A stretch of DNA of 64,000 nt from Pseudomonas hormoni (lineage in GTDB: Bacteria > Pseudomonadota > Gammaproteobacteria > Pseudomonadales > Pseudomonadaceae): positions 4,078,001 to 4,142,000 of the forward strand of contig NZ_CP075566.1 in NCBI RefSeq assembly GCF_018502625.1, in the 5' to 3' direction. The notes under the pieces were generated by a model. The model was given only the letters and a program-made list of their open reading frames with translations. It was not told the origin of the DNA and ran no database searches. The position numbers were made by a program, and so were the translations under genes. This document shows, one piece after another, positions 54,877-63,796 of the stretch (position 1 is its first letter; each line of letters starts with the position of its first letter).

Positions 54877-55551
54877 TCAATGATTGGCGGTGTACGCCAG
54901 CATCATCGAAAGCTGGCTCATCGCCCGCCCACCGCTCTGCTCATGCCACTGATTGAACACATCCTGCACCAATGCCAGGTCCCGCAAACTGGTCGGCACC
55001 TTGTCGACGATCTTCTGCGCGTTCAACGCCGCCACCACGTCGTAGCTCGGCACAAACGTGTCCTTGCCGACCATCCGCAAAAACCGCGGCGCCGACAACC
55101 CGCCCAGTTGATGCCCGCGCTTTTTCAGGTACGTCCACAACCCAACGATATCGGTCACCGGCCAATCGGCGATCAACGCGCCAAAGCTGCCCTTTTCATG
55201 GGCCACGTCCAGCACGAACTGCGCATTGCGTGGCACGCTCTTGAGCTTGCCCAGGTGGCGGATGATCCGCGCGTCCTGCATCAGGCGTTCAAGGTGTTCG
55301 GCGCTCATCAGCACGACTTTTTCCGGGTCGAACTTGAAGAACACTTCTTCGAAGGCGGGCCACTTGGCGTCCACCAGGCTGTGCTTGAGCCCGGCACGGA
55401 ACACGCGCAGCGCCATGGTCGAGAGGTAGCGGTCGTCGCTGATCTTGCGCAATTGCGCCGCGGTCTTGGGAACGGGCAGATGGGCTTCCAGTTCAGCTGC
55501 TGAACCGAAGCGGTTCAGACAGTATTCGTGCAGCCACTTGTAATCGCGCAT
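54877..55551 (-). CDS. DNA-3-methyladenine glycosylase I-like protein (Tag family, zinc residues absent)
   Basis: A 224-residue helical protein. Tag-like motifs are F-R-A-G-L-K-H near residue 50, F-D-P-E-K-V near 73 and L-M-Q-D-A-R-I-I-R-H-L-G-K near 89-101, aligning with the DNA-glycosylase fold of E. coli Tag. Tag's zinc-binding Cys and His at the N- and C-termini are missing: the N-terminus is M-R-D-Y-K-W-L-H-E-Y-C and the C-terminus lacks the H-x3-C pair. So it is a divergent, zinc-free relative that may excise another lesion or bind DNA only. It lies 130 bp downstream of ttcA on the same strand, with a REP doublet between. Confidence 0.83.
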   Translation of the reverse strand: MRDYKWLHEYCLNRFGSAAELEAHLPVPKTAAQLRKISDDRYLSTMALRVFRAGLKHSLVDAKWPAFEEVFFKFDPEKVVLMSAEHLERLMQDARIIRHLGKLKSVPRNAQFVLDVAHEKGSFGALIADWPVTDIVGLWTYLKKRGHQLGGLSAPRFLRMVGKDTFVPSYDVVAALNAQKIVDKVPTSLRDLALVQDVFNQWHEQSGGRAMSQLSMMLAYTANH

Positions 55552-55582
55552 GCCCTCTCCTGAGGAGTAAGTGAATAGACCA

Positions 55583-55674
55583 ATGTGGGAGCCAGCCTGC
55601 TGGCGATGGCGGCGGGTCAGTCAACAATGAAGTGTCTGACCCACCGCTATCGCCAGCAGGCGGGCTCCCACAGT
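55583..55674. repeat. REP doublet
   Basis: Inverted units GTGGGAGCCAGCCTGCTGGC and CGCCAGCAGGCGGGCTCCCAC are ~45 bp apart, between ttcA and the Tag-like gene. Confidence 0.9.
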
Positions 55675-55682
55675 GATTGTGT

Positions 55683-56507
55683 TTAGAGGTTTACAACGTT
55701 GACGAAGCGCGAAGCTGCGGTTTCGTCGATCTTCAAACTGGTGAAGTCGAACAGGTTGCGGTCCGCCAGTTGCGACGGGATCACGTTCTGCAAGCTGCGG
55801 AAAATGCTTTCGGTACGGCCCGGCGTCTTGCGCTCCCAGTCCTGAAGCATCTCCTTGACCACCTGACGCTGCAGGTTTTCCTGAGAACCGCAGAGGTTGC
55901 ACGGGATGATCGGGAACTGCTTGAAGTCCGAGTAGGCCTGAATGTCTTTTTCGTTGCAGTAGGCCAGCGGGCGGATTACCACGTTGCGACCGTCGTCGGC
56001 ACGCAGCTTCGGCGGCATGGCCTTGAGCGAGCCGTTGAAGAACATATTGAGGAAGAACGTCTCGACGATGTCGTCGCGGTGATGACCGAGAGCCATTTTG
56101 GTCGCGCCGATTTCATCAGCGAAAGTGTAGAGCGTGCCACGACGCAGGCGCGAGCACAGCGAGCAGGTGGTCTTGCCTTCCGGGATCAGCTCCTTGACCA
56201 CCGAGTAAGTGTCTTTCTCGACGATGTGGTATTCGATACCCAGGGTCTTGAGGTAAGCCGGCAGTACCTCTTCGGGGAAACCCGGCTGCTTCTGGTCCAT
56301 GTTCACAGCGACGATCTCGAACCTGATCGGCGCGACCTTCTGCAAATGCATCAGCACATCGAGCAGGGTGTAGCTGTCCTTGCCACCGGACAGGCAGACC
56401 ATGACCTTGTCGCCGTCTTCAATCATGTTGAAATCGGCAACCGCCTCACCGGCCTGACGGCGAAGGCGCTTTTGCAGTTTGTTCTGGTTGACCGTGAGAG
56501 TGCCCAT
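55683..56507 (-). CDS. ttcA: tRNA 2-thiocytidine biosynthesis protein TtcA
   Basis: A 274-residue ATP-pyrophosphatase that thiolates C32 of certain tRNAs. The PP-loop S-G-G-K-D-S is at 40-45. Two C-x-x-C pairs, C115-S-L-C118 and C203-N-L-C206, provide the three cysteines of the Fe-S cluster plus one more. [10 protein letters not shown] near 141-150 is the TtcA signature. ATG 56507 is chosen; the frame extends to 56588 without conservation. It is a single gene, upstream of the Tag-like gene on the same strand. Confidence 0.97.
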   Translation of the reverse strand: MGTLTVNQNKLQKRLRRQAGEAVADFNMIEDGDKVMVCLSGGKDSYTLLDVLMHLQKVAPIRFEIVAVNMDQKQPGFPEEVLPAYLKTLGIEYHIVEKDTYSVVKELIPEGKTTCSLCSRLRRGTLYTFADEIGATKMALGHHRDDIVETFFLNMFFNGSLKAMPPKLRADDGRNVVIRPLAYCNEKDIQAYSDFKQFPIIPCNLCGSQENLQRQVVKEMLQDWERKTPGRTESIFRSLQNVIPSQLADRNLFDFTSLKIDETAASRFVNVVNL

Positions 56508-56594
56508 GACGCGAAATCCGTGAGGTGTGACGAAAGGCCGGCATTTTACGCAAAAACCCGCTTTCGGCGAATAGCCTGAGCCAAGCATACCCCT

Positions 56595-56730
56595 CTGTGG
56601 CGAGGGAGCTTGCTCCCGCTCGGCTGCGCAGCAGTCGCAAAACCTGCCGACTCAATTTGCCTGACAAAACGGGGTGGATGGTTTTGGGGCCGCTGCGCGA
56701 CCCAGCGGGAGCAAGCTCCCTCGCCACAGG
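56595..56730. repeat. BIME composite
   Basis: Outer arms TGTGGCGAGGGAGCTTGCTC and complement with inner GGCTGCGCAGCAG and CGCTGCGCG arms. It lies in the 420-bp gap between divergent ttcA and the Yip1-like gene; the remaining gap (56731-56928) shows no other feature. Confidence 0.9.
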
Positions 56731-56928
56731 GGTTTGCCAAGACTCAGAGGCGATTAACAGATGGGTTTACAGCGCGATTTGCTCTAACGCCCTGCAACCT
56801 GCGCCGGTAAGACCTTTCTATACTGCGACATAAGGTCGCACACATATCCAGACCTTTACTTACTTGGCCACTTTGGCCTGTAGGCGCTCCACTGGGGGGC
56901 GACGGTAAAAACAAGAGGAGTGACTGGC

Positions 56929-57531
56929 ATGATCCATCACGTAGTGGGGCTCTTCACCCACCCCGACCAGGAATGGAAAGAAATCCGTGGCGACCAAGAG
57001 GAAAGCATCAGCCACATGTACCTGACCCACACGTTGATTCTGGCGGCGATCCCCGCCGTGTCGGCGTTTATCGGCACCACACAGGTCGGCTGGGTCATCG
57101 GCAATCGAGCGCCGGTGATGTTGACGACAGAGAGTGCGCTATGGATGACGATCATGTCGTACCTGGCGATGCTCGGCGGCGTTGCAGTGATGGGCGCGTT
57201 CATCCACTGGATGGCTCGCACCTATGACGCCAATCCGAGCCTGGCCCGTTGCGTTGCGTTTGCGACCTATACCGCGACCCCGCTGTTCATTGGCGGCCTC
57301 GCGGCGCTGTACCCACACATGTGGCTGGGGATGATCGTCGGGACGGCGGCCATCTGCTACACGGTGTATCTACTGTATGTGGGGTTACCCACTTTCATGA
57401 ACATTCCATCAGACGAGGGATTTCTGTTTTCAAGTTCGGTGCTCGCCGTAGGGCTGGTAGTGCTGGTGGCCATTATGGCGTTCACGGTTATTGTCTGGGG
57501 ACTCGGCGTGGGGCCGGTCTATACGAACTAG
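56929..57531 (+). CDS. Yip1-family inner-membrane protein
   Basis: A 200-residue membrane protein with five hydrophobic segments (about 35-52, 70-95, 108-125, 130-150, 170-195). ATG 56929 has GAGGAG 8 bases upstream, better than GTG 56920. The Yip1/YIF1-like signature is the N-terminal H-P-D-Q-E-W-K-E-I near residues 11-19 and F-A-T-Y-T-A-T-P-L-F near 114-123. Bacterial members are of unknown function. It is a single gene ending in a GCAA-loop terminator. Confidence 0.88.
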   Translation: MIHHVVGLFTHPDQEWKEIRGDQEESISHMYLTHTLILAAIPAVSAFIGTTQVGWVIGNRAPVMLTTESALWMTIMSYLAMLGGVAVMGAFIHWMARTYDANPSLARCVAFATYTATPLFIGGLAALYPHMWLGMIVGTAAICYTVYLLYVGLPTFMNIPSDEGFLFSSSVLAVGLVVLVAIMAFTVIVWGLGVGPVYTN

Positions 57532-57565
57532 CAACACACCACCCAAAAACAAGATCTGCCAACAC

Positions 57566-57590
57566 AGGCCGCCGCAAGGCGGCCTTCTAA
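57566..57590 (+). terminator. Terminator-like hairpin after the Yip1-family gene
   Basis: AGGCCGCC (57566-57573) and GGCGGCCT (57578-57585) pair perfectly around a GCAA loop. The T-run is short. Confidence 0.7.
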
Positions 57591-57678
57591 TGTAGGGGGT
57601 AACGACCACTCGGCACCTGAGCGATTCGCAAGCCACGAAGGTTGCGGCATACTCGACGTCTCTGGAGATCCATCAAGC

Positions 57679-58173
57679 ATGCCCGAGCAACTCAATACCC
57701 GCGTCGAAGACTGTTACCAACAAGCCGAATCCTTTTTCAAACGAACCTTCAAACGCCCCGTGGTGAGCCTCAAGCTGCGCGGGCAAAAAGCCGGTGTCGC
57801 GCATCTTCACGAGAACCTGTTGCGCTTCAATCCGCAGTTGTACCGGGAAAACACCGAAGACTTCCTCAAACAGACCGTGGCCCATGAAGTGGCGCACCTG
57901 ATTGCTCATCAGCTGTTTGGCGATCGTATTCAGCCCCACGGTGAAGAGTGGCAATTGATCATGCGCGGCGTGTATGAATTGCCGCCCAATCGTTGCCATA
58001 CCTATGACGTCAAGCGTCGCAGCGTGACCCGCTATATCTACAGGTGCCCGTGCGCCGGCAGCGATTTCCCGTTTTCGGCGCAGCGACACAGCCTGGTGCG
58101 GCAGGGGCGGCGGTATTTGTGTCGCAGATGCCGGAGCACGTTGGTGTTCAGTGGGGAGATGCGGGTCGAATAG
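57679..58173 (+). CDS. sprT: SprT-family zinc metalloprotease-like protein
   Basis: A 164-residue protein with the metal site H69-E70-x-x-H73 (V-A-H-E-V-A-H-L-I-A-H), as in SprT/Spartan. A C-terminal ribbon with Y-R-C-P-C near 116-120 and Y-L-C-R-R-C near 143-148 probably binds a second zinc. Eukaryotic Spartan cleaves DNA-protein crosslinks; bacterial SprT function is unproven. The length matches the E. coli protein (about 165). It is a single gene flanked downstream by a REP doublet. Confidence 0.94.
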   Translation: MPEQLNTRVEDCYQQAESFFKRTFKRPVVSLKLRGQKAGVAHLHENLLRFNPQLYRENTEDFLKQTVAHEVAHLIAHQLFGDRIQPHGEEWQLIMRGVYELPPNRCHTYDVKRRSVTRYIYRCPCAGSDFPFSAQRHSLVRQGRRYLCRRCRSTLVFSGEMRVE

Positions 58174-58200
58174 TGAGATTTGTGGTGTCTGGGTCGACCT

Positions 58201-58280
58201 CTTCGCCAGCAGGCTGGCTCCCACAGGGGATCATCGATACGCCATAGATCCATTGTGGGAGCCAGCCTGCTGGCGATGGC
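58201..58280. repeat. REP doublet
   Basis: Inverted units CGCCAGCAGGCTGGCTCCCAC and GTGGGAGCCAGCCTGCTGGC are ~25 bp apart, between convergent genes. Confidence 0.88.
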
Positions 58281-58293
58281 GGCCTGACAGGCG

Positions 58294-59475
58294 CTAGAGA
58301 ATCACCTTGGCACGCCGCAACCCGGCAATCCGCTCAGCATCAAACCCCAACTCCCTCAACACTTGATCCGTATGCTGCCCCAGCTCCGCACCAATATGCC
58401 GAGGCTCGGGCAACCCGTCCGAAAACTTCAACGGACACGCCATCTGTGCCTGACTCGTCCCGTCCCCCCGCGGCACATCGGTCACCACTTCCCGAGCCTT
58501 CAACTGCGGATGCCGAATCGCCTCCCCCAAACTCAACACCGGCTCAACACACGCATCCAATTCGGCAAACAGCGCACACAACTCGGCAAAGTCATGCTTC
58601 TCGAATTCGGTCTTCAGCGCGTCCTTGAGCTTCTTTTGCTGGGCAGGTTGAGGCGACAAGCCCAGCGCCGCCAGCTCCTCCAGCCCCAGCGCCGTGCACA
58701 GTTGCTTCATGAAGGCCGGCTCCAGACTGCCCACCGATAACCAGCGGCCATCCCGCGAACGATAATAATCGTAAAAGCTGCCGCCATTGAGCATCTGGTC
58801 TTCCCTGCCCGGTTCCTCGCCGCAGGCCAGATAACCCGCACCGGCCATGGCGTTCAGGCTGAACGCGCAGTCGGTCATGCTCACATCCAGATGCTGCCCC
58901 AACCCGGTTTGCTGCCGGGCGATCACCGCTGCCAGCAGCCCTATCACTCCGTGCAACGAGCCACCGGCGACATCCGCCACTTGCATGCCCAAGGGCAACG
59001 GCCCACTCTCGGCGCGGCCGGTGTAGCTCGCCAGTCCCGCCAACGCCAGGTAATTGATGTCGTGGCCGGCGCGGTCCTTGTAGGGGCCGGTCTGGCCGTA
59101 ACCGGTGATCGACACATAGATCAGCTTCGGGTTGATCGCCTTCAACGCTTCATACCCCAGGCCAAGGCGTTCCATTACACCGGGGCGGAACTGTTCAAGG
59201 ACAATGTCGTAGTCCTGCAGCAACTGCTTGATGACTTCCAGCGCCTCGGGCTGCTTGAGGTCCAGCGCGAGGCTGCGTTTGTTGCGATTGAGGTAGGCGT
59301 GGCTGGCCGACACACCCTGGTCATGGGGCGGTAGCACGCGCAACAGGTCCATGCGGGTCGGCGACTCGATGCGCAACACCTCGGCGCCCATGTCGGCCAG
59401 TAACAGCGAGGCGAACGGCCCCGGCAGCAGTGTCGAGAAATCCAGAACCTTGAGTGATGCCAATGGGCCGAGCAT
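58294..59475 (-). CDS. CaiB/BaiF-family CoA transferase (AMACR-like)
   Basis: A 393-residue class III CoA-transferase/racemase. ATG 59475 has GGAG 7-8 bases upstream and gives M-L-G-P-L-A-S-L-K-V-L-D-F-S-T-L-L-P-G-P. The motif N-R-N-K-R-S-L-A-L-D-L is near residue 68, Y-G-Q-T-G-P-Y-K-D-R-A-G-H-D near 135-148, and V-D-V/L-D-V-S-M-T-D-C-A near 196. The D-R-A-G-H-D-I-N-Y pattern is closest to alpha-methylacyl-CoA racemase rather than formyl-CoA transferase. Probably a branched-chain or bile-acid-type acyl-CoA enzyme; the exact substrate is unknown. Confidence 0.92.
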   Translation of the reverse strand: MLGPLASLKVLDFSTLLPGPFASLLLADMGAEVLRIESPTRMDLLRVLPPHDQGVSASHAYLNRNKRSLALDLKQPEALEVIKQLLQDYDIVLEQFRPGVMERLGLGYEALKAINPKLIYVSITGYGQTGPYKDRAGHDINYLALAGLASYTGRAESGPLPLGMQVADVAGGSLHGVIGLLAAVIARQQTGLGQHLDVSMTDCAFSLNAMAGAGYLACGEEPGREDQMLNGGSFYDYYRSRDGRWLSVGSLEPAFMKQLCTALGLEELAALGLSPQPAQQKKLKDALKTEFEKHDFAELCALFAELDACVEPVLSLGEAIRHPQLKAREVVTDVPRGDGTSQAQMACPLKFSDGLPEPRHIGAELGQHTDQVLRELGFDAERIAGLRRAKVIL

Positions 59476-59581
59476 GAGCAATCTCCATAAACGATGCTTC
59501 CAGCCTAGGCAGGCAACGCGATTGCAGCAATCACCTGATGTGTCAGCAACTGTGACCGTTACGCTCAAATCGCGGGAATGA

Positions 59582-59611
59582 AAAAACCCGCCGAAGCGGG
59601 TTTTTCCTTTT
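59582..59611 (-). terminator. Rho-independent terminator of dctA
   Basis: On the minus strand a 10-bp stem (59605-59596 with 59591-59582) closes a TTCG tetraloop and runs into Ts. It lies 11 bp past the dctA stop. Confidence 0.95.
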
Positions 59612-59621
59612 GCTGCGCGTG

Positions 59622-60956
59622 TTACTTGACGCTGTTCGGGGTTGGGCCTTCGGCCACGCCCAGGTCGTCTTCAACACGTTCGTCGGAGATACCGCGACCG
59701 CCGGAAGCCAGCTCTGATTGCAGTACGTCGGTGTCCAGCTCCTTGACCCACTTGGCCACAACGATGGTAGCAACGGCGTTGCCGATCAGGTTGGTCAGTG
59801 CACGGGCTTCGGACATGAAGCGGTCGATACCGAGGATCAGCGCCAGGCCGGCAACCGGCAGGTGGCCCACAGCGGACAGAGTGGCGGCCAGTACGATGAA
59901 GCCCGAACCCGTCACACCTGCGGCGCCTTTGGAGGACAGCAGCAACACCACCAGCAGGGTGATCTGGTGAGTGATGTCCATGTGGGTGTCAGTCGCTTGA
60001 GCGATGAACACGGCCGCCATGGTCAGGTAGATTGCGGTGCCGTCGAGGTTGAACGAATAACCGGTCGGGATCACCAGACCCACCACGGATTTCTTCGCGC
60101 CCAGACGCTCCATTTTGATCAGCATGCGTGGCAGTACCGATTCCGAAGAAGAAGTACCCAGCACGATCAGCAGCTCTTCACGAATGTAGCGAATCACTTT
60201 CAGCACGCTGAAGCCGTGAGCGCGAGCGATACCGCCCAGCACGATCAGGATGAACAGCAGGCAAGTGATGTAGAAGCACGCCATCAACTGACCCAGTTGC
60301 ACCAGCGAACCGACACCGTAGGCACCGATGGTGAACGCCATGGCGCCGAAGGCACCGATTGGCGCGAGCTTCATGATCATGTTGATGATGTTGAACATCA
60401 CGTGGGCGAAGCGATCGATGAAGTCCAGGATCGGCCGGCCGTAGGCACCCAGGCGATGCAGGGCGAAACCGAAGATCACCGAGAACATCAGCACTTGCAG
60501 GATATCGCCGGTGGCGAACGCACCGAAGATGGTGTTCGGGATCACGTTCAGCAGGAAGCCAACGACGCTTTGATCAGCACCGGCCGCTACGTACTGAGCC
60601 ACTTTGGAGGCATCCAGCGTGGTCACGTCGATGTGCATGCCGTTGCCCGGCTGGACGATGTTGACCACCAACAGGCCGACCAGCAAGGCGATGGTCGAAA
60701 CGATTTCGAAGTAGAGCAGCGCGTAACCGCCGGTCTTGCCGACCGACTTCATGTTCTGCATGCCCGCAATACCGCTGACGACGGTGCAGAAAATGATGGG
60801 CGCGATAATCATTTTAATCAGTTTGATGAACCCGTCACCCAGCGGCTTGAGGGCCACACCGGTCTGCGGGTAGAAGTGACCGATCAGAACGCCAATGATG
60901 ATGGCGACGATCACCTGGAAATACAGGGATTTGTACAGTGGCTGACGAGTCGTCAT
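59622..60956 (-). CDS. dctA: C4-dicarboxylate transporter DctA
   Basis: A 444-residue Na+/H+-dependent symporter of the DAACS family for succinate, fumarate and malate. Eight hydrophobic segments plus two re-entrant loops are expected; the signature [13 protein letters not shown] lies near 350 and [10 protein letters not shown] near 303. ATG 60956 has GAGGA 8 bases upstream; the longer frame to 61310 is not used. A sigma-54 promoter lies about 130 bp upstream, as expected for DctB/DctD control. The neighbour AraC regulator and phoQP repeat the P. aeruginosa order around PA1183. Confidence 0.98.
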   Translation of the reverse strand: MTTRQPLYKSLYFQVIVAIIIGVLIGHFYPQTGVALKPLGDGFIKLIKMIIAPIIFCTVVSGIAGMQNMKSVGKTGGYALLYFEIVSTIALLVGLLVVNIVQPGNGMHIDVTTLDASKVAQYVAAGADQSVVGFLLNVIPNTIFGAFATGDILQVLMFSVIFGFALHRLGAYGRPILDFIDRFAHVMFNIINMIMKLAPIGAFGAMAFTIGAYGVGSLVQLGQLMACFYITCLLFILIVLGGIARAHGFSVLKVIRYIREELLIVLGTSSSESVLPRMLIKMERLGAKKSVVGLVIPTGYSFNLDGTAIYLTMAAVFIAQATDTHMDITHQITLLVVLLLSSKGAAGVTGSGFIVLAATLSAVGHLPVAGLALILGIDRFMSEARALTNLIGNAVATIVVAKWVKELDTDVLQSELASGGRGISDERVEDDLGVAEGPTPNSVK

Positions 60957-61087
60957 TGCAAAGTTCCTCAAGAGTGCGCGGTGACAACATCCACCTGTTG
61001 TCCACGACACCTGAATTGCGAACCCTCCTGCACTGGAGGGATTTGTTTTTTCGAGCTGCGCGACGGCAGGCATCTGCTCGTTGTATC

Positions 61088-61102
61088 GCAAGTGGCGTGC
61101 CA
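61088..61102 (-). promoter_or_regulatory. Sigma-54 (-24/-12) promoter of dctA
   Basis: On the minus strand TGGCACG-CCAC-TTGC matches the sigma-54 consensus (TGGCACG-N4-TTGC) at every defined base. Transcription would begin near 61076, leaving a ~120-base leader before dctA. DctD-type enhancer sites would lie further upstream (61110-61250), but I could not identify them with confidence. Confidence 0.9.
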
Positions 61103-61254
61103 CCTTTGCCAAAAAACCTGCAAGCCTTTTGACATCAAGGATTACAGGTTCAACGTGCCACTGATGCGTTATATAACAGTGGCGGTTTTCCGCCCATCCA
61201 CCAAACCTCGTCCTGCAATTTGGCGGATATCCGCCTTGTTCATCCTCAGGCAGC

Positions 61255-62292
61255 ATGACTACCATCCGTCGTTCAATGACGGATCTGCCTTCTATGCGCG
61301 AACGCACCATTGCCAGTCATTTCGCCCGTGCCGCCCTTGGTGGCGCGCGCCGCCTCGGTCATGACTGTTCAAAGCTGTTGCAACAACTCGGCATCAGCCC
61401 TGAGCTGCTGGATGAGCCGCGTGCGCGAATCGCACCTGAACAGTTCACCCGATTGATCCAGGGCTTGTGGCTGGCACTCGACGACGAGTACCTCGGCTTC
61501 GGGCCGGTCCCGAGCAAAACCGGCAGCTTCGCGATGATGTGCCACGCCGTGATTCACTGTCGCAATCTCGATAAGGCGCTGCATCGCGGCTTATTGTTTT
61601 ATAGCCTATTCCCCGAGGGTCCGCGGCTGACCCTGACCCGCGAAGACGAAATGATCCGCCTGAGCCTCGATGATTCGCAGTTCCGCGACCCGGACCATTT
61701 CCTCACAGAGAGCCAGCTGATGGTCTGGCACCGACTCGGCAGTTGGCTGATCGGCCAGCGCATCCGGCTGGAGCAGGCGACGTTCAGTTATCCACGGCCC
61801 GCGCACGGCGCCGAATACGACTTGCTGTTCCCCTGCCCGATGGAGTTTTCGGCGGCGCAGAGCAGCCTGCTGTTTCACAGTCGCTACCTGAACATGCCGT
61901 TGTTGCAGGACGAACGCACCCTCAAGCATTTCCTCGAACGCTCACCCGCCGACCTGTTGTCGCGCCCGGACGACGGCGACAGCCTGAGCAGTCAGTTGCG
62001 CCGCTTGCTCAGCCGCGACAGCGCTCGCTGGCCGGACCTGGAAACGGTGGCCGCGCACCTGCACATCAGCCCACAGACGCTGCGTCGGCATTTGCGTGAA
62101 GAGGGTTCCAGTTTTCAGGAGTTGAAGGATCAGTTGCGCCGGGACATCGCGATTTATCACTTGGGGCGTGCGGACCTGTCGTTGCAACAGATTGCCGAGC
62201 AACTGGGGTTTTCCGAGCCTTCGGCGTTTCATCGGGCGTTCAAGAAGTGGACCGGGTTGACGCCTGGGGCCTATCGCGCCCAAGAGAATTGA
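61255..62292 (+). CDS. AraC-family transcriptional regulator (Arabinose_bd/HTH_18 type)
   Basis: A 345-residue regulator. The N-terminal ~210 residues are the PF12625 effector domain ([12 protein letters not shown] near 40-52). The C-terminal ~100 residues hold two helix-turn-helix motifs: [14 protein letters not shown] near 264-277 and [18 protein letters not shown] near 313-330. ATG 61255 is used; ATG 61291 is also possible. It is divergent from dctA with a 298-bp gap containing the sigma-54 site. It probably controls a nearby target or itself; regulation of dctA is possible but unproven. Confidence 0.93.
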   Translation: MTTIRRSMTDLPSMRERTIASHFARAALGGARRLGHDCSKLLQQLGISPELLDEPRARIAPEQFTRLIQGLWLALDDEYLGFGPVPSKTGSFAMMCHAVIHCRNLDKALHRGLLFYSLFPEGPRLTLTREDEMIRLSLDDSQFRDPDHFLTESQLMVWHRLGSWLIGQRIRLEQATFSYPRPAHGAEYDLLFPCPMEFSAAQSSLLFHSRYLNMPLLQDERTLKHFLERSPADLLSRPDDGDSLSSQLRRLLSRDSARWPDLETVAAHLHISPQTLRRHLREEGSSFQELKDQLRRDIAIYHLGRADLSLQQIAEQLGFSEPSAFHRAFKKWTGLTPGAYRAQEN

Positions 62293-62324
62293 GTTTCAAG
62301 CAGGCTTTTTGGTGGATTCACTGG

Positions 62325-62425
62325 CCTCTTCGCGGGCAAGCCTCGCTCCTACAGGGTTTGTGCCGATCACAAAATAGCGGCACGACACAAACCCTTTAGG
62401 AGCGAGGCTTGCCCGCGAAGAGGCC
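62325..62425. repeat. REP doublet
   Basis: Inverted units GCGGGCAAGCCTCGCTCCTAC and TAGGAGCGAGGCTTGCCCGC are ~50 bp apart. They lie between convergent araC-type regulator and phoQ. Confidence 0.9.
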
Positions 62426-62449
62426 GGAAAGAACGCTATAAACCCAAGG

Positions 62450-63796
62450 TCAAACCACCGGGAAATGAATCCGGAACGCCGCGCCGCCCATGGGTGAATC
62501 CCCCAGGGTCAACTTGGCGTTGTAGCTCTCGATGATGTCCTTGACCACCGCCAACCCGATCCCCTGCCCCGGATGCTGACGGTCCAGCCGTTCGCCACGC
62601 TGCAGAATCCGCGCACGCTGATCCGGCGGCACACCCGGTCCGTCGTCCTCGACGCACAACTCGATCCCGCTCAAGGTTTCGCGCACGCTGATGCGCACTT
62701 CGCCGAGGCACAGTCGGTAGGCGTTTTCCAGCAAGTTGCCCAGCATTTCCAGCAAGGCGCCCTGCTCGATCGGCACATAACAGTGTTCCGGCAGATCGAA
62801 AGCCACCCGCACGCGCTTGTCGCGGTAGACCTTGTCCAGGGTATCGCAGAGGCTTTGCAGCACCGGCCGCAGCCGCACCTGATGACGCACCAGACCGCTT
62901 TTTCGCAGGCTGGCGCGCTGCAACTGATAACTGATCTGCTGGCTCATGCGCTCGATCTGGGTTTGCAGCACCCAGGCCTGATCACGATCCTCCGGGCGCT
63001 GCGCCATGTCCTCGCTGACCCCTTGCAACACGGTCAACGGGGTTTTCAGGCTGTGGGCCAGGTCATCGAGGGAATCGCGATAGCGACTGCGTTGTTCGCG
63101 CTCGCTGTGCAGCAAGCGGTTGAGGGAGCCGGTCAGGCGCAGCAGTTCGCGCGGGTGCTGTTCGCTGAGGCTTTCGCGGGTGCCGCTTTCGATTTCGTCG
63201 AGTTCCTGACTGAGCCGACGCAACGCCTGCAAACCCCAGGTCAGGCCGATCCACAGCAAAGCGAGCAGCACCAGCAGCGCGGCGCCGAAGCCGAGGTAAA
63301 GGTTTTCCCGCAGACCTTCGAGGGTCACTTCGTATTCGCGCACCGGTTGCAGTGCGACAATGCTGAACGCTGCGCTTTTACCGCCGAGCAGTTTGACTTC
63401 AACGTCGTAGACGAAGAATTCCTGGCCGTTGGCTTCGCTGATCCTCGCGAACTCATTACCGCGCCCGTCGTAACGCGGTTTGTAATTGATGTTCTCTTCG
63501 CGGGTGCCTTTCGAGCGCCACACCAGATGGCCTTCGCGGTCATAGATGTAGCCGAGCAAACGGCTGTCGGTGAGGTTGAAGCGCTCATCGGGCAACTGCG
63601 CCGGCATCTGCAGGTGGTTGCCCTCGACCCGGGCGGCGGAAATCAGCGTGGTGACGTCCGACGCCAGGCGTTGCTCGATGGAATCCTGCAACGCGAGGCT
63701 GAACGCGCCCTGCATCGCCGGCAACAACGCCAGCATGAACAACACCGCCAACAGGGTGGCGGCGAGCATCAATCGGACACGAAGAGAACGAATCAA
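62450..63796 (-). CDS. phoQ: Sensor histidine kinase PhoQ
   Basis: A 448-residue kinase, the same length as P. aeruginosa PhoQ (PA1180). TM1 is at about 9-30, a periplasmic PAS-like domain at about 31-165, TM2 at about 166-187, then HAMP. The H-box is D-L-A-H-S-L-K-T-P-L-T-V, with the unusual S-L-K-T-P typical of PhoQ. HATPase motifs N-L-L-E-N-A-Y-R and E-D-D-G-P-G-V are present. It senses low Mg2+ and cationic peptides in relatives. The start overlaps the phoP stop by four bases (ATGA). The periplasmic part is less acidic than in enterics. Confidence 0.94.
   Translation of the reverse strand: MIRSLRVRLMLAATLLAVLFMLALLPAMQGAFSLALQDSIEQRLASDVTTLISAARVEGNHLQMPAQLPDERFNLTDSRLLGYIYDREGHLVWRSKGTREENINYKPRYDGRGNEFARISEANGQEFFVYDVEVKLLGGKSAAFSIVALQPVREYEVTLEGLRENLYLGFGAALLVLLALLWIGLTWGLQALRRLSQELDEIESGTRESLSEQHPRELLRLTGSLNRLLHSEREQRSRYRDSLDDLAHSLKTPLTVLQGVSEDMAQRPEDRDQAWVLQTQIERMSQQISYQLQRASLRKSGLVRHQVRLRPVLQSLCDTLDKVYRDKRVRVAFDLPEHCYVPIEQGALLEMLGNLLENAYRLCLGEVRISVRETLSGIELCVEDDGPGVPPDQRARILQRGERLDRQHPGQGIGLAVVKDIIESYNAKLTLGDSPMGGAAFRIHFPVV

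Noticed and set aside
59622..61310. Longer DctA beginning at 61310
   Set aside because: The extra 118 codons cover the sigma-54 promoter and lack membrane segments. ATG 60956 has a good ribosome site and gives the standard length.
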